A stretch of DNA of 64,000 nt from Moringa oleifera (GCA_021397835.1 JAJFZO010000469.1:1220080-1284079); one strand, 5' to 3'. Counted from the first letter of the stretch, positions 48,300 to 62,375 are shown. Program-made: numbers and translations. The notes: generated by a model not told the origin, from the letters alone.

Positions 48300-51200
48300 T
48301 TATGGAACGTTGTAGAATGCTTTTAACATAATGATGGTTAGTTTTGTTCTGGGTATGGATAAGTGAATCCATGAATCAAGGCTTGATGTTTAAAAGATTT
48401 TAATGTGATAATTTACTAAAAAGTAAAAGCTACATAAAATATTATTTTATGTTATAAAAAAATTATATTTAAAAAATGATAATTCAAATCTTAATGTATG
48501 TATTATAATGTAAATTGAATTTTATCTCATTATTAAAAAATTAAAGATATTTTGATTGTGATAATATTGTAAAAATAATTTAAATAATTGTTTTATTTTG
48601 ATTTATTTTTATAATTTTTTAAATTTTAAGTATAAATTTGAAAATATATATTTTTAATATTTAAAAAATTTTGAATTTTTTTGTGATAGTAATTTGAATA
48701 ATTTTTATATTTATAAAAAAATTAAATTAAAATTTATTATATAAGATATTTAATTTAAATATCTCAAATTAAATTTTTAATGAAGTTTAATTTAATTTAA
48801 AAGTGATAGATGAATATTTAATTTGTTATTTTTTTAACATGAAAATTTCGTTGATAAAATAAATGAATGTTAAAGTTTAATGAGATTTTTTATTTTTAAT
48901 AAAATAATTAATTTAAAATATTTTAATCATTCTGTTTTACTGTTATTAACATTTTTTTATATAAAAAAATTGATCCTAAGTCAAGAAGAGGACGTTGGTT
49001 TTGATTGAATTTAAAACTTAAAAAAAAGAAAAACCCACAAAGAAAAAGTGCAACTGGTAACCCTGAATTGGGCCTTACATAAGGGGCTGAAAGACCAGAC
49101 ACCTTCCTAGGGTCAAGCCCCAAGGCTGCTGCCGGCACTGCAATCCACCCACCTAAGTTGTGAAGAAAGCACATAATAATTTAATAAAATCAATAATCAA
49201 TATTTTTATTTTTTATTTTTTATAATAAAAAATTAAAAAAATTAACTTATTATACATTTTAAAAAAACTCAACACATCCTCATGATATCCAGAGAGAATT
49301 TTTATCCTCATTAAAAACAATATTTGCTTCGAAATGTCTATTTTTTCAAATTTTTAAAAACCAAAAAAATACTATTTTTGGAAAAATTGTTACAAAGCAG
49401 GTGGGTAGCTAGTAACATGCATGCGTAGGTATTAACACGTGTTGTTGGGGATAGTCAAATAAGTAGAGAGGGAGCAAATAGAGCCTGCCCTACCCTATCA
49501 TATCCCTGTCTCCTTTAGCCTCTGTCTATGCCCTTATCGTAAGGGCAAGGGCAAACCTCTAACGTGGGCCCTTCTCAGCTTTTTTGTTCTTTAATTTTCG
49601 AGACCTTTTAAAACTGTCTCAAACTCTAATCAAATTATAAAAATAATAATTAATAATAACAAAGGAATATAAATAGAATGGGAACGTGGTGAGGCACATG
49701 GCAGCAGTAGTGGTTAGAGTGGCGAATGGGCCCACATGACACCCTCATATGGATATTCATGCATCAAAAAAAAAAAAAGAGGTCAGATGTGATGGGTAGG
49801 GTACAATCATGTGGGTCGGCACGTGTGATCGACAAACCCATCATTACTTTTATGTCCTTTCCCTTTCCCCATCCTCTCTCTCTCTCTCCCCCTCCAATTA
49901 AGTCAATCTCTTTGTTATGAATAGAATTTACCTAAAGATGGTAACAACTATGATGTATCATATTATAATTATTTGAGTATATTATTTTCACATATTCTTC
50001 TTTTGTATTTATCCACCGACATTTTAACCCAAAGACATTTCGCTATTATACGTTTAATTTAATATATCAAATTAACGATACATTGATAGATTTATCACAT
50101 CACAAAATCAACTCAATTTATAAAAATAAAAATTTTTTAAAAATAATTTATCATTATTTAAATCATAATTTATTATAAAACATAAATTATTTTCTTATTT
50201 ATTCACCTTATCTTACAAATTTTTCGAAATTCATTATTGTTAGTAAGATACAAAATAATTTTTAAGTAATATCAATACCAATATATTTTATATTGAATGT
50301 ATGATATTAATTTTCACCATAAAACTTTTAAGTTAATAAAAATAATTTCTGATAATTTAAAATAGATTTCATACTATGTGTGCCCAGAATTTTTTTTTAA
50401 ATGCTTGTACCAAAAATATCATCCGCACGCTTGAATATTTTTATTTTTTAAAAATATTATATAATTGATTTAGATTATTAGAGTCTTACATTAACTGATG
50501 AGATTATCACGATCCACTTTATAATGTGTAAATAATCCTTCTTTAGGAGTTCGATTTTGTTAAATTTTATTAAATTTAATATTCTTTTTAATATAGTATG
50601 ATAGTCAGACTCAATTTTGCAATGTTGAGTCCCCTAATATCGATTTGTACTATGATCTATACTATGCGTGAAAACGTATATTCGAGTCCCACCCTGATTA
50701 ATATTGATAATATTATGATCTATTTTATAAAATGAAATAATTAAAAAAATATTTTTTAAAAATAATTAAGTTAAATAACATTAGAATAACAAGTGAGTAA
50801 TCAAAATAAAATTATATTTTTTACTCTAAACTCCACATAAATAAAATGAAAATTTGCTATTAATCTACATTGAGTTTTCAAAGAGATTTTGACACGAGTT
50901 AATTTAATAAAATTAATAATTAATTTTTTATATTATTATTTTAAAATATAAAATATTTTTTAATTTTATATTAAAAATTAACACAAATTTAGGTCAGTAA
51001 AAAATCTGAAATAGGGGATTCGTGTGAGTAACAGAGCCATCATTAGTTGTTAAGGAGTACAGGTCTGGGAACAGAGAGAGTTGAATGCGCATCGGAAGAA
51101 GGAAGAAGATTCATGAATCTTCTCAATCATCGATCATGGCTCCCGCACCAGAAAAAGGCAGAGAAAGCATAATTGATAGAGATGAGATGAATTAATTATG

Positions 51201-52250
51201 ATAATTAAGCTTTAAGCAAGTCATTAGACTACCAAACGGCGTCACTTAATTTATTTTTAAAACAGATAAACAGAAAATGAAACAGGAAAGAAGGTCCACG
51301 AATCTCGTAATTAACACAGGAGGACAGCTTTAAGCAAACATTAAGCGTTGTAATTAATAAACAGAGCCCGTGACTGGCTTCATTGCTTGCTGCTTAATCC
51401 TTCCTAATGATAATGTAATACTAAAGGTAAATGAACACGTGTCACTTTTTAATTGTGCTTTCTAGTAAATTTACACGTGCAAGCTACTCGATCTTGCTTG
51501 GTGGGTTGTCGATACATTATTGGTCGCGTTCTGTTCATTTGGATAACCCCGCTTTTTAATATTTATAAGATGTATATGGACAAATATGCAAAAAATTGAT
51601 ATTATTCATGTTTTTTAATTAAATTTTTGTAAAAATTCTTTATCAATTTTGCACTCATTGATTTTATCCAAATCAATTTTTATTTCTATATTCAAAAAAA
51701 ATATTCCAATTTGAGATTTTGTATTAAATTTTGATTATAATCTTCTATATTTTTTATATTTTTTAAGTAAAATATTGTAATTTTTTTATCAATTTTACAC
51801 ATGATTTATCTAAATTAGTTTTTATTTTTATTTTTTAAAAAATATAAATTATTTAAATTTGAGATCTTATACTATAAATTTTGATTGTATTAACAACTTT
51901 ATTTTGGAATTTTTTACAAATTAAAAAAATATTTAATATGTAATTTAAAAGTATCAAAAAAATTCAAATATTAAAAATATTTATTTTTATATAAATTCTA
52001 TATTTTAGTATATTTAGTATTCAATTTAATATTAATTATAATTTTACTATATTTTATTAAAATTTATTCTTTTTAATTTTATTTTTGTTTTCATGCTTTT
52101 TTATTTTTTATTTTTTCAAATTATGAAGGTTAAATCCTGTTGCTTGTGTAGGATTAGCATGAACTGAATTATTGATTAGGCCAGATGGAGATTATCAAAT
52201 GAGAAGATTGTTAACAAATTATAAAAATATAAATTAAAGTTTGCTATTAT
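48300..52250. other. AT-rich intergenic DNA with GC-richer islands
   Basis: No gene recognised. GC-richer islands lie at 48990-49165 and 49390-49920 (CACGTG-type motifs at 49437 and 49819). A patch at 50470-50700 has GAGTCC/GTCTTACATT wording like decayed plant repeat ends. Most of the rest is A/T runs with copies of dispersed repeats. Confidence 0.45.
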
Positions 52251-52299
52251 TTTTAATTGAAGATGCAAATAAAATCATGTGAAGAGAGGATGAAAAGAG

Positions 52300-52660
52300 A
52301 ATGGACAAGGAGACACATGGGCCCATATGATGCTTTGGATCTGGTTGTCGTTTTGATGGGCGCCACAACCATAATGTTCATGTATGATTATATAATGTCT
52401 GATGGAGGGTGGATCATCGCTCATCACAGAGAATGGGTCCCACTGGGTTCACGGTGTTCTGACTTCTGATTCAGGTACATAAGCGAAATCATGAACTCGC
52501 CCCCTGTTGAACGGGAGAGTACGGGACTCTCCTGTTTCCTGCCAGTGCCAGGCTGTTCCCGCGTTCATTTCGAGAATTTCCTTACACGCTCTGTGGAAGC
52601 TCGTGTAACCACGCGCATTGGGAGCTTTTCCCATCAAACTTCTTTCTTCTGTTCCTCCGG
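52300..52660. other. GC-richer island with short inverted repeat
   Basis: About 360 bases of balanced composition in A/T-rich DNA. It contains GTGGGTCCCACTGGG and a hairpin GGAGAGT-ACGGG-ACTCTCC (52510-52530). Open frames exist on both strands but none resembles a known family. It could be a gene relic or a non-coding RNA; I cannot tell. Confidence 0.3.
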
Positions 52661-55600
52661 TCAATTTTCATTGGATAATTTTTTTAATAATTTTAAAAAT
52701 AAATATCATATATCATATTATATTATTTTTTAATTTATAATTAAAATATTATTTGATATTTTATTTAATTTAAATTTCATCACAATTTTAAAAATTAAAG
52801 ATTTTAAAATTAACAATCTAATATAATAAATTTTAATTTTAAAATAATTCATAAATATAAAAATATTCAAGTTATTATCATAAAAAATTAAATTCCTTTA
52901 GTGTTAAAATAATTTTTAAAAATATTTACTTGACTGAAATTTTGAAAACTTCATGAAAATAGCATGTGAGTTAAAAATTATCTACATTTGAGAGTAAATT
53001 CGAAATAAAATGTCAAATATCATCAACTTTTATGATAATCTGAGTCAATATTTAATTTAAATTAAATTAAAAAAATTAGATATACAATTGATCCGGTACA
53101 AAAAAATCAAAACATATTTAATTTCAAGATTTTTTTATATTTACATTTTTTAAAGTTTTAAAAGTAATCTTAATTATAATCTTAAATTTTTACATAATAT
53201 AAATATATTGTAAATTAAAATGCAATTTAAATTTATTATAAAATAAAAAAAGCTTATAATTTAATATTAATATATTCTTATATGATGTACGTGTAAAAAA
53301 TTACAAACAAGAAAAAAACTCAGATTAAAATTCATTTGGGAGTAGTAATCATGTAGGACAATATGTTAGCCCATAAATGGATGGCTCATTGATACCAGGC
53401 AAGTGCCATTTGTGTTGTTAATTATCATCCCATGCTGTCTTCATTAATGTATATGACATGTGATGTGAAAAAAACCAAACATAGCCAACAACATTGTTCT
53501 AGTACCTCCAAACATCCTAATTTTTCAATCTAATTATTTTTATATTTATATAATCAAGATAATTCCACTTAATTTGTTCAAAAAGTTGAAATAAATAAGT
53601 GACTTTTATGAATCATCAATATATATAAATTTATATTTTATTTTATTTATAAATCTATAATCAATGTGAAATTGTGGTGAATCATCAATGCATCTAAACT
53701 CGTATTTTATTTTGTTTATAAATTTGTAATGGATGTAAAATTATCGCAAATTATTTTTAAAAATTAATTAAAAATACTTTTAAATAAACAATAAAATTGG
53801 CATTATGATATTAAAATAATTATTTCATGGGCTCGACTCGGTATATTATACATGCACTTACCATAATTTGTTCATGTTTAACTACATTTTGATTAAAGTT
53901 TTCATTTCTTCTTTGATACTCAATAAGGTACTCTTTGCTTTATGAAGAAGCACTTTGTTTCACAATTATGAAAGGCATTCACTATTGGTGGCTTAGTCCA
54001 CTTTACAAAAGATTTTTCATTTTTTAAAAAAGAAAATCATATTAACTTAATTAGTGACAAAAAAAAAACCCAATAATTTGAAGAGTTTGAATCAAAATTT
54101 TCTTCCAAATTTGGAAAATCATAATGCTCCCACCAACTTAGTTGCTAGTGCTGACCTCCCAACTCTTTTTGGACCCTCAACTAGATAAGAATCAACTCCT
54201 TTTCAGCTACCCACCATTTGAACCATAGTCCCAATCAATTGCATAATAATTATAAAATATATGCATTCTTTAACAAAATATAAGATAACAAATTAAAATA
54301 TTTTCAATTCGTATGAACCAATGTAAAGTAATCATTAAAAATATATAATACAAGTAAGTACATCTTTGTCTTTCTAAAGTTCATTTTTAGAACATAAATC
54401 AATATATTATTGAATTTATTTAAGCTGTATTAAAAAATCAATATGTGATAACTTAATAAGATAAATAAATATTTTTTATTTTTATATTTACATAATAAAT
54501 ATTGAAATTATCCTTTTTTATCTTTTATTCAAAAAGCTCAGCACTAGAATTAAACCTTACTACACTTTCATAAGACTTCAAAAATCAACATTTCTTAAAA
54601 TTATTTACATATCCATCAAAATATTAAATTTTGATTTTCCAATTGGATTCTTTCTTTTCTTTATACAAGAAGAGATATCCAATTAAGTTGGGAGAAGGTA
54701 ATAAAGAAAAAAAATTAAAAAATGCAAAGGATGTTTGATACATATCATGCAAGTTGCCAACATAGAGACGGTTCTTCCATCATGCTAAGTTCCCTTTGTT
54801 ATTATAAAGCGGGATTGCTCGGGAATGTGCTTACATCAAACTATTTGATTGAGGATATTAGATTAATATAATTATTTAATAGTAAGAATTAATCCTTTAA
54901 TGTCGTGATTAGACTTCATGGAACTCTAATTAAGATAATCATATTTTAATAATTTGGTCTCTAACAATCATGATTTTTTAATAATATATCAAAACCCATC
55001 ATGCACGAGAATTGACCCAAAAAAATTTTCTTAATTATAAATTAGGCAACATGTCCATGATAATACATGTCGCATTGAGATATATTATGATATAATAATA
55101 ATAATTGATCATTATTCTATTTTTAATGATATTAAATAATAGGTGAACAAGGATGGCAAGATCCCGGTAGCTGCATGTTAGCGTCTTCATATAATAATTT
55201 AGAACTTGACGTTGATAGATGTTTATAAGAATTCAAGATTGGATTCAATAGCTTGGTTGGACTAACTTGCGCTTTGGTTTTGTCTAAACTTTAACGTCAA
55301 GCTTTTTTTGTTTTTTTTTTTGTCAATTTTAGTTCATTTTTGTATTTGATGCTGTTAGATCTTTAAAGTCGTGGACATAAATTTTATTAAGTTTTTTTAT
55401 AAAATATTATTTTTTAATTATTATTATACAGTTTTATTTATTAATAATTAAAATTGATATATCTATTTTTTAAAAAAAGAATTGATATTTTTATATAATT
55501 TAACATCGATTACAATTTTACAATCAAAGTGTGATACAAATATAAATGTGAAGAGTTTTTTTGAGATCCGTATTAATAAAATCGTATGATTATAGTTAAA

Positions 55601-56020
55601 ATTAATAATACTTTAAATTTAAATAGATAATAGATAGCTTTGATTAAAATTAGATGTTACATACAATAGTAATATTAATTAAATATTTAATTAATAAAAT
55701 AAAATAAAGAATATATTAAATATTAATTTTATTTTAAATTTTTTAATAAATATTTTTAACGATATAAATTTTATGTGTTTAGTTATTTATTAAATATTTT
55801 TAAATCAGGTAGAAATTAAAAAATAATAAATATATAATAATATAATAAGAATTAAGAAAAAATAATATAAATTAAAAAAGATGATAATTTATTACATTAA
55901 TAATAAATAAATAATAATTATCTATTTTATTAAATTATTAAATATTGTTAATTTATTTAAAATTTAGTAAACTTCAGATTAACCAACCATGTTAATCCAA
56001 ACACTCAAAAATTAAAGCAA
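52661..56020. other. AT-rich intergenic DNA, no gene seen
   Basis: More than 3 kb of A/T-rich sequence with a copy of the dispersed AT-rich repeat at its left side (about 52680-53290). No domain, RNA gene or intact transposon was recognised. Confidence 0.5.
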
Positions 56021-56341
56021 AATAGTAACAGTAGTCAGTAGTTGTTGTGGCCGGAGGGATTCTTCGTGCTACAATTTAGTGTCTGCCTACTGATTTTTCC
56101 AGCACTCTCAAGAATCTCCCTTTTCTTAGAATTTTCTTTTTTCTTTGATTTTTTTTGCAGCTTTTTCTTAAGCTTCTTTAATTTCAATTTCTTCTCAAAA
56201 ATTAAAAAAAAAAAAGTAATTTTAAAATTTAAAATCTTTCTGCGGATCAAAATGGGGCTTCGGCAAAAGGACAGGCCCAGAGGAAAGGACCTGAACGGCC
56301 TCCGAGGTGGGGGTGGGGTCATGCTCAAAGAGGAATCTGAA

Positions 56342-56453
56342 CACGTGTAAACATCACATGGTGGTGGGGCCCTACAACAGCAGAAAACGCAGTATGTTGG
56401 TACTGATCACTTTCATGAGGAGTGGGGCCCAGTACACGTGGAACGATCACGTG
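56342..56453. promoter_or_regulatory. Cluster of three G-boxes upstream of the DELLA gene
   Basis: CACGTG cores lie at 56342-56347, 56435-56440 and 56448-56453 in a GC-richer island (56030-56930), with GGGCCC motifs interspersed. This is about 2 kb upstream of the DELLA start codon and no other gene lies between. bHLH (PIF-type) and bZIP factors bind G-boxes in plants. Whether the cluster acts on the DELLA gene is inferred from position only. Confidence 0.4.
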
Positions 56454-56929
56454 GTGCCTTGGTGGTGGTGTCAGTTCAGTTTCGAGGACCTTTTCATGCA
56501 CTCTGTTACATGGTGCGCGAGGCCACGTAGGGCCCATTTGAGTGTGACAGAGAACGTGACACTGACATGCTCTTTTTTTACAATTATTATTATTATTTTA
56601 AAATAAAAAAATAAAAAAGAAAACGCAGCTTTGTGGATAGTGAGGATTACAAGGCGAGGGGCCGTTTTTAACGCCGTTAAGTAATCACTGGGACCTTTGA
56701 TGAAAACCGGGGACTGACGTTGATGGCCGGGCCGTTATGGTCAATCGGTCTCCCTCATGTGGGGTAGGCCTTGACATTTGATTAATCAACCCAAAGATAT
56801 CCAGGACACGCGCCTATCTACACTCGCCTTGTCACGCGCAGTTTGTGAAGGCCATACACTGTTTGTTCTACCCCTTCCTCGCATTCCCATCAAACCTTCC
56901 TCTCTATATTAGGCTTGAAAAACCCAAAT

Positions 56930-58200
56930 AAATAAATAAATGAATAATATTTTTCTTTATTAAGTAATGAAAATAATAAAAATTAACATAATAGTAAAAG
57001 CAATTCTTTTAATAGCATTGTTTCGTCTCCAAAAAAAAAATTATGAAATTAATTCTGCAATTTAACTTTTATTTATATTATATCATTCATAAATTAATTT
57101 AATAAAGTTCTATAATAGAAATAGAACCTAATTTGTTATCCTTAATACCAAAAGGAGTTATAAAGCAAAATCAAAATTCTATATTCATCTGAGTTGTTTT
57201 GAATTTTTAAAAAGATTGTGACATGCATCAATTAAAATTTTATTTATTTATTATTAAATAAATTATAAAAATATATTTTAATTTTTAATTAAAAAAATAA
57301 AAACTCTTTGTCCATGAAAATAGAAGTTGGGTATGAAATGGAAATAATTTGGGGTAGAAGTCAAAAGGGTAGACTTTTTTTCTTTTTCCGAAAAGGGTTA
57401 ATGCAGAAAAAGAAAAGGAAGTGCACTGGATAAACATGGACTCTCACCACTCAATCTGTTGATAGTGATGTAAATCTATTTCATTATTCTTCTATTTTCC
57501 ACACACTTAAAACTAACAAACTCTTTGACCAAACTTACACCAATAAAATAATAAGATTTTTTTATTCAATAAAATAATAATTAAAATTGGTCATATGGGC
57601 ATTCATACCAACTAATAAACAAAGCAAAGAAAATTATCTATTAATTAAATTATAACAAAAGTTTTTTAAATAAAATCAAAAAATAAATTTTTTTATTGAT
57701 TTCAACTATTTAATAAAAAATTTAATGATTCAAATTTTTATATTAATAACAGAAATTACCAAAATATTTAAAAAGTTTATTTATTGGTGATTTATTTGAT
57801 TGTTATTGAATTTTTTAATAAAATAAAAATATTGAATTTTATTAAATATTTAAATATAATATTTAAAAAAAAAAACTTAAAACATTGTACAGAATATGTG
57901 ATGGTTGATTATTAATGAGATGACAGTGATTAGCTAACTAAGCAGGCGGCTGTATGAAGTGAATTCAGCTGTAAAATTATTTAAGAACCTGAAAAAGTTT
58001 TTTCATGAAAAGAAGAAAATAATTAAATAATAAATAAATATATTTTTGCTTCTTATCTGTTTGAGCTGTAGAAGTAGTAGTTGTTATTGTTGGGCTCTGA
58101 TGTTTCCATAGGAGCTCGCGCCCGTCACGAGCGTTTTATTTTCTTTTTCTTTTTTTTTTTTTAATTTTATAATAATCTTTTCTATTTTCCTGATGAGTGT
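56930..58200. other. AT-rich region immediately upstream of the DELLA gene
   Basis: No reading frame of interest. It presumably holds the proximal promoter and 5' leader of the DELLA gene. No clear TATA box or leader intron could be assigned. Confidence 0.45.
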
Positions 58201-58423
58201 TACTATATTATATTCTATTATTTTTTATTCTCTCCATCCGATTATGAAGTGGTAGTAGTGGTGAAAAACGAAGCAAAGCTCCCCAATCCCCAATGCTCAG
58301 ATTCTTCACTCTCTTTTGATTCCTCAACACCACAGCCCAACCCCCACAGAGGAAAAACTCACGAACCCCGTAACCCAGATCTGTAACAACTCCCAAGATT
58401 GGAGGAAAAACGAGAGATCCAGC

Positions 58424-60232
58424 ATGAAGAGAGAACATCAACATCTCCAGCCACAGCCGGACCCATCTTCTTCCGGCGGGGGAAAAGCCAAGATGTGGGG
58501 ATCGGAGAATCAGCCGCAGGAAGATGGAGGCATGGATGAGCTGTTGGCAGTGCTTGGGTACAAGGTTAGAACATCAGATATGGCGGAGGTTGCCCAGAAG
58601 CTTGAGCAGCTCGAGGAGATCATGGGTAGTGTTCAGGATGATGGTCTCTCTCATCTGGCGTCGGAGACCGTCCACTACAATCCTTCCGAGCTCTCAACTT
58701 GGCTCGAGAGCATGCTCTCCGAGCTCAACCCTCCTTCCACCTCCACCTTAGATCCCATGTTGTCAGTGCCACCACCTCCATCCATTGAAGACTCCTTCCT
58801 TTCTCCTGCCGAATCCTCCACCATCACCTCCATGGATTTCGGGGCTCCTAGGCAGCAGCAACAAAACAACCCCTCGCGGGTTTTTGAGGAGTCTTCTTCT
58901 TCAGATTACGATCTTAAAGCGATTCCTGGTAAGGCCCTCTGCTCTCAAGCGCCAACTCACTTAGATTCCTTGTCTTCCAATCAAGGCAGCAACAAGCGGT
59001 TGAAACCCTCGACTGGGTCCAACTCAGACATATTCCCATCCTCCTCGCTGGCTTCTTTCGGTGTTCCTACTGAGCCGTCTCGGCCAGTTGTCCTGGTCGA
59101 CTCGCAAGAGAACGGGATTCGACTTGTTCACGCGTTGATGGCCTGCGCGGAGGCTGTTCAACAGAACAGTTTCAATCTAGCCGAGGCCCTGGTCAAGCAA
59201 ATCGGGTTCCTGGCGATTTCTCAAGCCGGAGCGATGCGAAAGGTGGCCACCTACTTCGCGGAAGCTCTTGCTCGCAGGATTTACAGGCTCTACCCTCAAA
59301 ACCCTCTAGACCATTCTCTATCGAATATTCTCCAGATGCACTTCTACGAGACTTGCCCCTACCTCAAGTTCGCTCACTTCACCGCTAACCAAGCGATTCT
59401 AGAGGCTTTTGAGGGCAAAAAGCGGGTTCACGTCATCGACTTCTCGATCAATCAAGGGATGCAGTGGCCGGCTTTGATGCAAGCTCTAGCCCTTAGACCC
59501 GGCGGCCCACCCGCTTTTCGGCTTACAGGGATCGGACCACCCGCCCCAGATAACTCCGACCATCTGCAAGAAGTGGGGTGGAAGTTGGCTCAGTTGGCAG
59601 AGACGATTCATGTTCAGTTCGAGTACAGAGGGTTTGTGGCAAACAGCTTGGCAGATTTGGACGCGTCAATGCTTGAACTCAGGCCGAGCGATGTCGAGTC
59701 CGTGGCGGTCAACTCAGTCTTCGAGTTGCACAAACTCTTGGCGCGACCCGGCGCGGTTGAGAAAGTATTATCAGTGGTGAAGCAAATGAAACCCGAGATT
59801 GTTACCATTGTTGAGCAAGAAGCGAACCACAACGGCCCGGTTTTCTTGGACCGGTTCACGGAATCATTGCATTATTACTCGACTTTGTTCGACTCGTTGG
59901 AGGGATCGGTCAGTAACCAGGACAAGGTGATGTCGGAGGTATACTTGGGGAAGCAGATTTGCAACGTGGTTGCCTGCGAGGGCGTTGACCGAGTCGAGAG
60001 ACACGAGACACTGACTCAGTGGCGAACCCGCTTCGGATCGGCCGGGTTCGCACCGGTTCACCTAGGTTCAAACGCGTTCAAGCAAGCCAGCATGTTGTTG
60101 GCTCTGTTCGCCGGTGGCGATGGGTACAGAGTGGAGGAGAACAATGGGTGTCTGATGCTGGGTTGGCACACTCGGTCACTCATCGCCACCTCGGCTTGGA
60201 AACTCGCTAGCAAACCAGTAAGCGCTCACTGA
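58424..60232 (+). CDS. GAI: DELLA protein, GAI/RGA type (GRAS family gibberellin-signalling repressor)
   Basis: Intronless, 602 residues, complete. DELLA motif at residues 38-42 ([16 protein letters not shown] follows the family pattern), LEQLE at 60-64, TVHYNP at 82-87: the three parts that bind GA-loaded GID1. A Ser/Thr-rich linker and NKRLK (190-194) follow. The GRAS domain starts near [10 protein letters not shown] (220), with VHVIDF at 335 and ATSAW at 588-592. DELLA proteins sit in the nucleus, restrain growth by binding factors such as PIFs, and are degraded through SCF-SLY1 when GA is present. The frame is open 36 codons further upstream (ATG 58316), but MKREH is the conserved start, so I chose it. 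No damaging change in the degron is seen. Confidence 0.97.
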   Translation: MKREHQHLQPQPDPSSSGGGKAKMWGSENQPQEDGGMDELLAVLGYKVRTSDMAEVAQKLEQLEEIMGSVQDDGLSHLASETVHYNPSELSTWLESMLSELNPPSTSTLDPMLSVPPPPSIEDSFLSPAESSTITSMDFGAPRQQQQNNPSRVFEESSSSDYDLKAIPGKALCSQAPTHLDSLSSNQGSNKRLKPSTGSNSDIFPSSSLASFGVPTEPSRPVVLVDSQENGIRLVHALMACAEAVQQNSFNLAEALVKQIGFLAISQAGAMRKVATYFAEALARRIYRLYPQNPLDHSLSNILQMHFYETCPYLKFAHFTANQAILEAFEGKKRVHVIDFSINQGMQWPALMQALALRPGGPPAFRLTGIGPPAPDNSDHLQEVGWKLAQLAETIHVQFEYRGFVANSLADLDASMLELRPSDVESVAVNSVFELHKLLARPGAVEKVLSVVKQMKPEIVTIVEQEANHNGPVFLDRFTESLHYYSTLFDSLEGSVSNQDKVMSEVYLGKQICNVVACEGVDRVERHETLTQWRTRFGSAGFAPVHLGSNAFKQASMLLALFAGGDGYRVEENNGCLMLGWHTRSLIATSAWKLASKPVSAH

Positions 60233-60527
60233 ATGAGTAGACTCAGTGAGTGGGATGAACTCGGATGCGGCCCTACCAAACCCTAGTGGGGAGGCTGTCA
60301 TCGTGCTCTTCTGAGCTGGGTGCCTGGGTGAGACGGAGACCCACCACTCCCCACCTGTGTCTCACCAAATTTTAATTTTTTTTTTCCTTCCCTCTGTCAC
60401 TTGTTTGTCTCTTAGGCATTTTTCTGAGATCTTTTTTTCCTTTCTGGGTGGAATCTTTAATCTTTTGCATTTTTCCAGGGTGAATCAAATAGATCACTGG
60501 TGTATTTATAAATATAGCTTTGCTGGA

Positions 60528-60593
60528 AATAAAAAAATAGAACCCTTCTTCTCTTCAGAACTGAACCAATGATGCTGCAGCCATGCCAATAAA
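60528..60593 (+). terminator. Candidate poly(A) signals of the DELLA gene
   Basis: AATAAA occurs at 60528-60533 and 60588-60593, about 300 and 355 bases after the stop, a usual 3'UTR length. Plant signals are loose, so the true site is not fixed. Confidence 0.4.
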
Positions 60594-61627
60594 ATATAAG
60601 CAAACAGCACTGCCATGGCCATGTCTGGAATCATGATTGAATTGAAAACTGAGAATTCAAATCAAAATTTCAAAAACCCAAGGAGTTCTTTTCAAGAATC
60701 CATTGATGGGTATGCATGAATTCTGAAGAAGTTTCAAGTATTGTTCATTGCCATTCACAAGTGTTGCAGAATCCTCGATCATTTCAGGGGGGAAAAGCAC
60801 GGTCATCATCGTCATTGGAAGAGAAGGTGGAAAGGCTCAATTATGTCAATCTTCTTTATTATCATTCACATCTGCTTTCTTGAAAAGGTTCACTTTTCTT
60901 TATTCATTCCGGCTTCTTTCACAGCTTTGTTCACTACCCTTTTCACTTACATAAAGGGGATGCATTTTCAGGGTATCCTTTACCCTTTAACATGAAAAAA
61001 AAAATGTGATAGAAGGCTTTGATCTCTTTGGTGCTTTATAATGGGATGAGAAGAAAGAATCCAGCATGAGATTTTCATGGGGAAATTGAGATGGATTGAA
61101 GACAAGATGGCCAAGGAGGCCGGCTTCCTATAATTGGTGAAGTCCCTACACTCTTAATTGATACAATACAGACATCCAAATTGGGATTTATGACCCACTA
61201 GTTTGGGTGGATCCCAAATCAGAAAGTGACTGTCTTTCCCTTAGTTTAAGCCATTTGAATTCAATAAGCTTTCGTCTTCAAGTATGTAAAGAAAGTTCAT
61301 GGAAAGAAAACAAGATTTGCTCAAATTAAGAGTAAAAAATCATACCCATTTGGATCTCAATTACCATTATATATTTATCACATGGGAGACAGATCTCTCC
61401 TTCTCAGTTCCTCCTTCGGTTAGACATCTCCATCAAAGCAAAATCCAACAAGAAAAGATGGGTCAGGATTCCTTAACATAGAGGAACCAACATCCCATTT
61501 TCATCTCAAAACATTGGACCACCCCGCATTACATATCCACACTACATCCCACATTTATATACCAATTTCGACCTCATATTAATTACATTATGCTATAAAG
61601 CAAATTGGTGCATGAGTTACCTGTTAA

Positions 61628-61628
<1 letters not shown>

Positions 61629-61660
<32 letters not shown>

Positions 61661-61661
61661 T
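61629..61661 (+). repeat. (CT)n(AT)n compound microsatellite
   Basis: About ten CT units followed directly by about six AT units. Confidence 0.9.
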
Positions 61662-62353
61662 GACGGATTTGAATTCTATGTTGATTTTAGTTGTCCATAT
61701 TTTTAAATAATATGATAACATATGATAATTTAATAAAATTAATAATTAAAATATTTTTATTTTTTTATATTAACTGATAAATTATTAATATACTCTTTTA
61801 ATATTTTAATAAAAATTTAGTGATAACTCAAATTAATAGAGGATTTTGATCCTATATTAAAATGATTCATGTCTAATGTTACGAAAATCGGTGTGTACTA
61901 AATCAATAATCTTGATGATATTAATATTATAAAACAGTGTACCTTATAATAAAGTTTAATGCAGAAGAAGGCAGGTAAAGATAGGTCCACAGGGATATTT
62001 GATAATAACAAGTTGCCAACTTGCATGGATCTGAGAATTCTAATGTGATTCCTTTATCAGAGATCAGATCTCACATGCTCCATGTGTATAATATATATAT
62101 GATTCTTATCACTTTTTCTCCTTCTTTCAAAAGGGTATTTTTTTCTTCTTTTTCTTCTTTTTTTTTTCTCTCTTTTGAATTTTCACAAACAAGTGGTGGT
62201 CAATTCCTTCTTAGCCATGGCGAGATAGCTTGCAGGCATGAAGAAGCCAAGTCAGACTGAAACTGTAGACGCTGTACCAAGAAAAGATAGAGAGAGACAA
62301 TGGTACAGAGGGTCAAAGCTGAATCTCTTACCGATAAGACTGCGTGTTAGAGA

Positions 62354-62375
62354 TGGAGAGAGAGAGAGAGAGAGA
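62354..62375 (+). repeat. (GA)n microsatellite
   Basis: About ten uninterrupted GA units. Confidence 0.9.

Noticed and set aside
50470..50700. tRNA-like TTCGAGTCCC box
   Set aside because: No acceptor-stem or anticodon arm pairing around it; better explained as a decayed repeat end.
56035..56350. Overlapping + and - frames of about 100 codons
   Set aside because: Phe/Lys-rich low-complexity translations of T/A runs; not protein-like.
58208..58444. 78-codon minus-strand frame at the DELLA start
   Set aside because: Antisense shadow of the DELLA leader and N-terminus.
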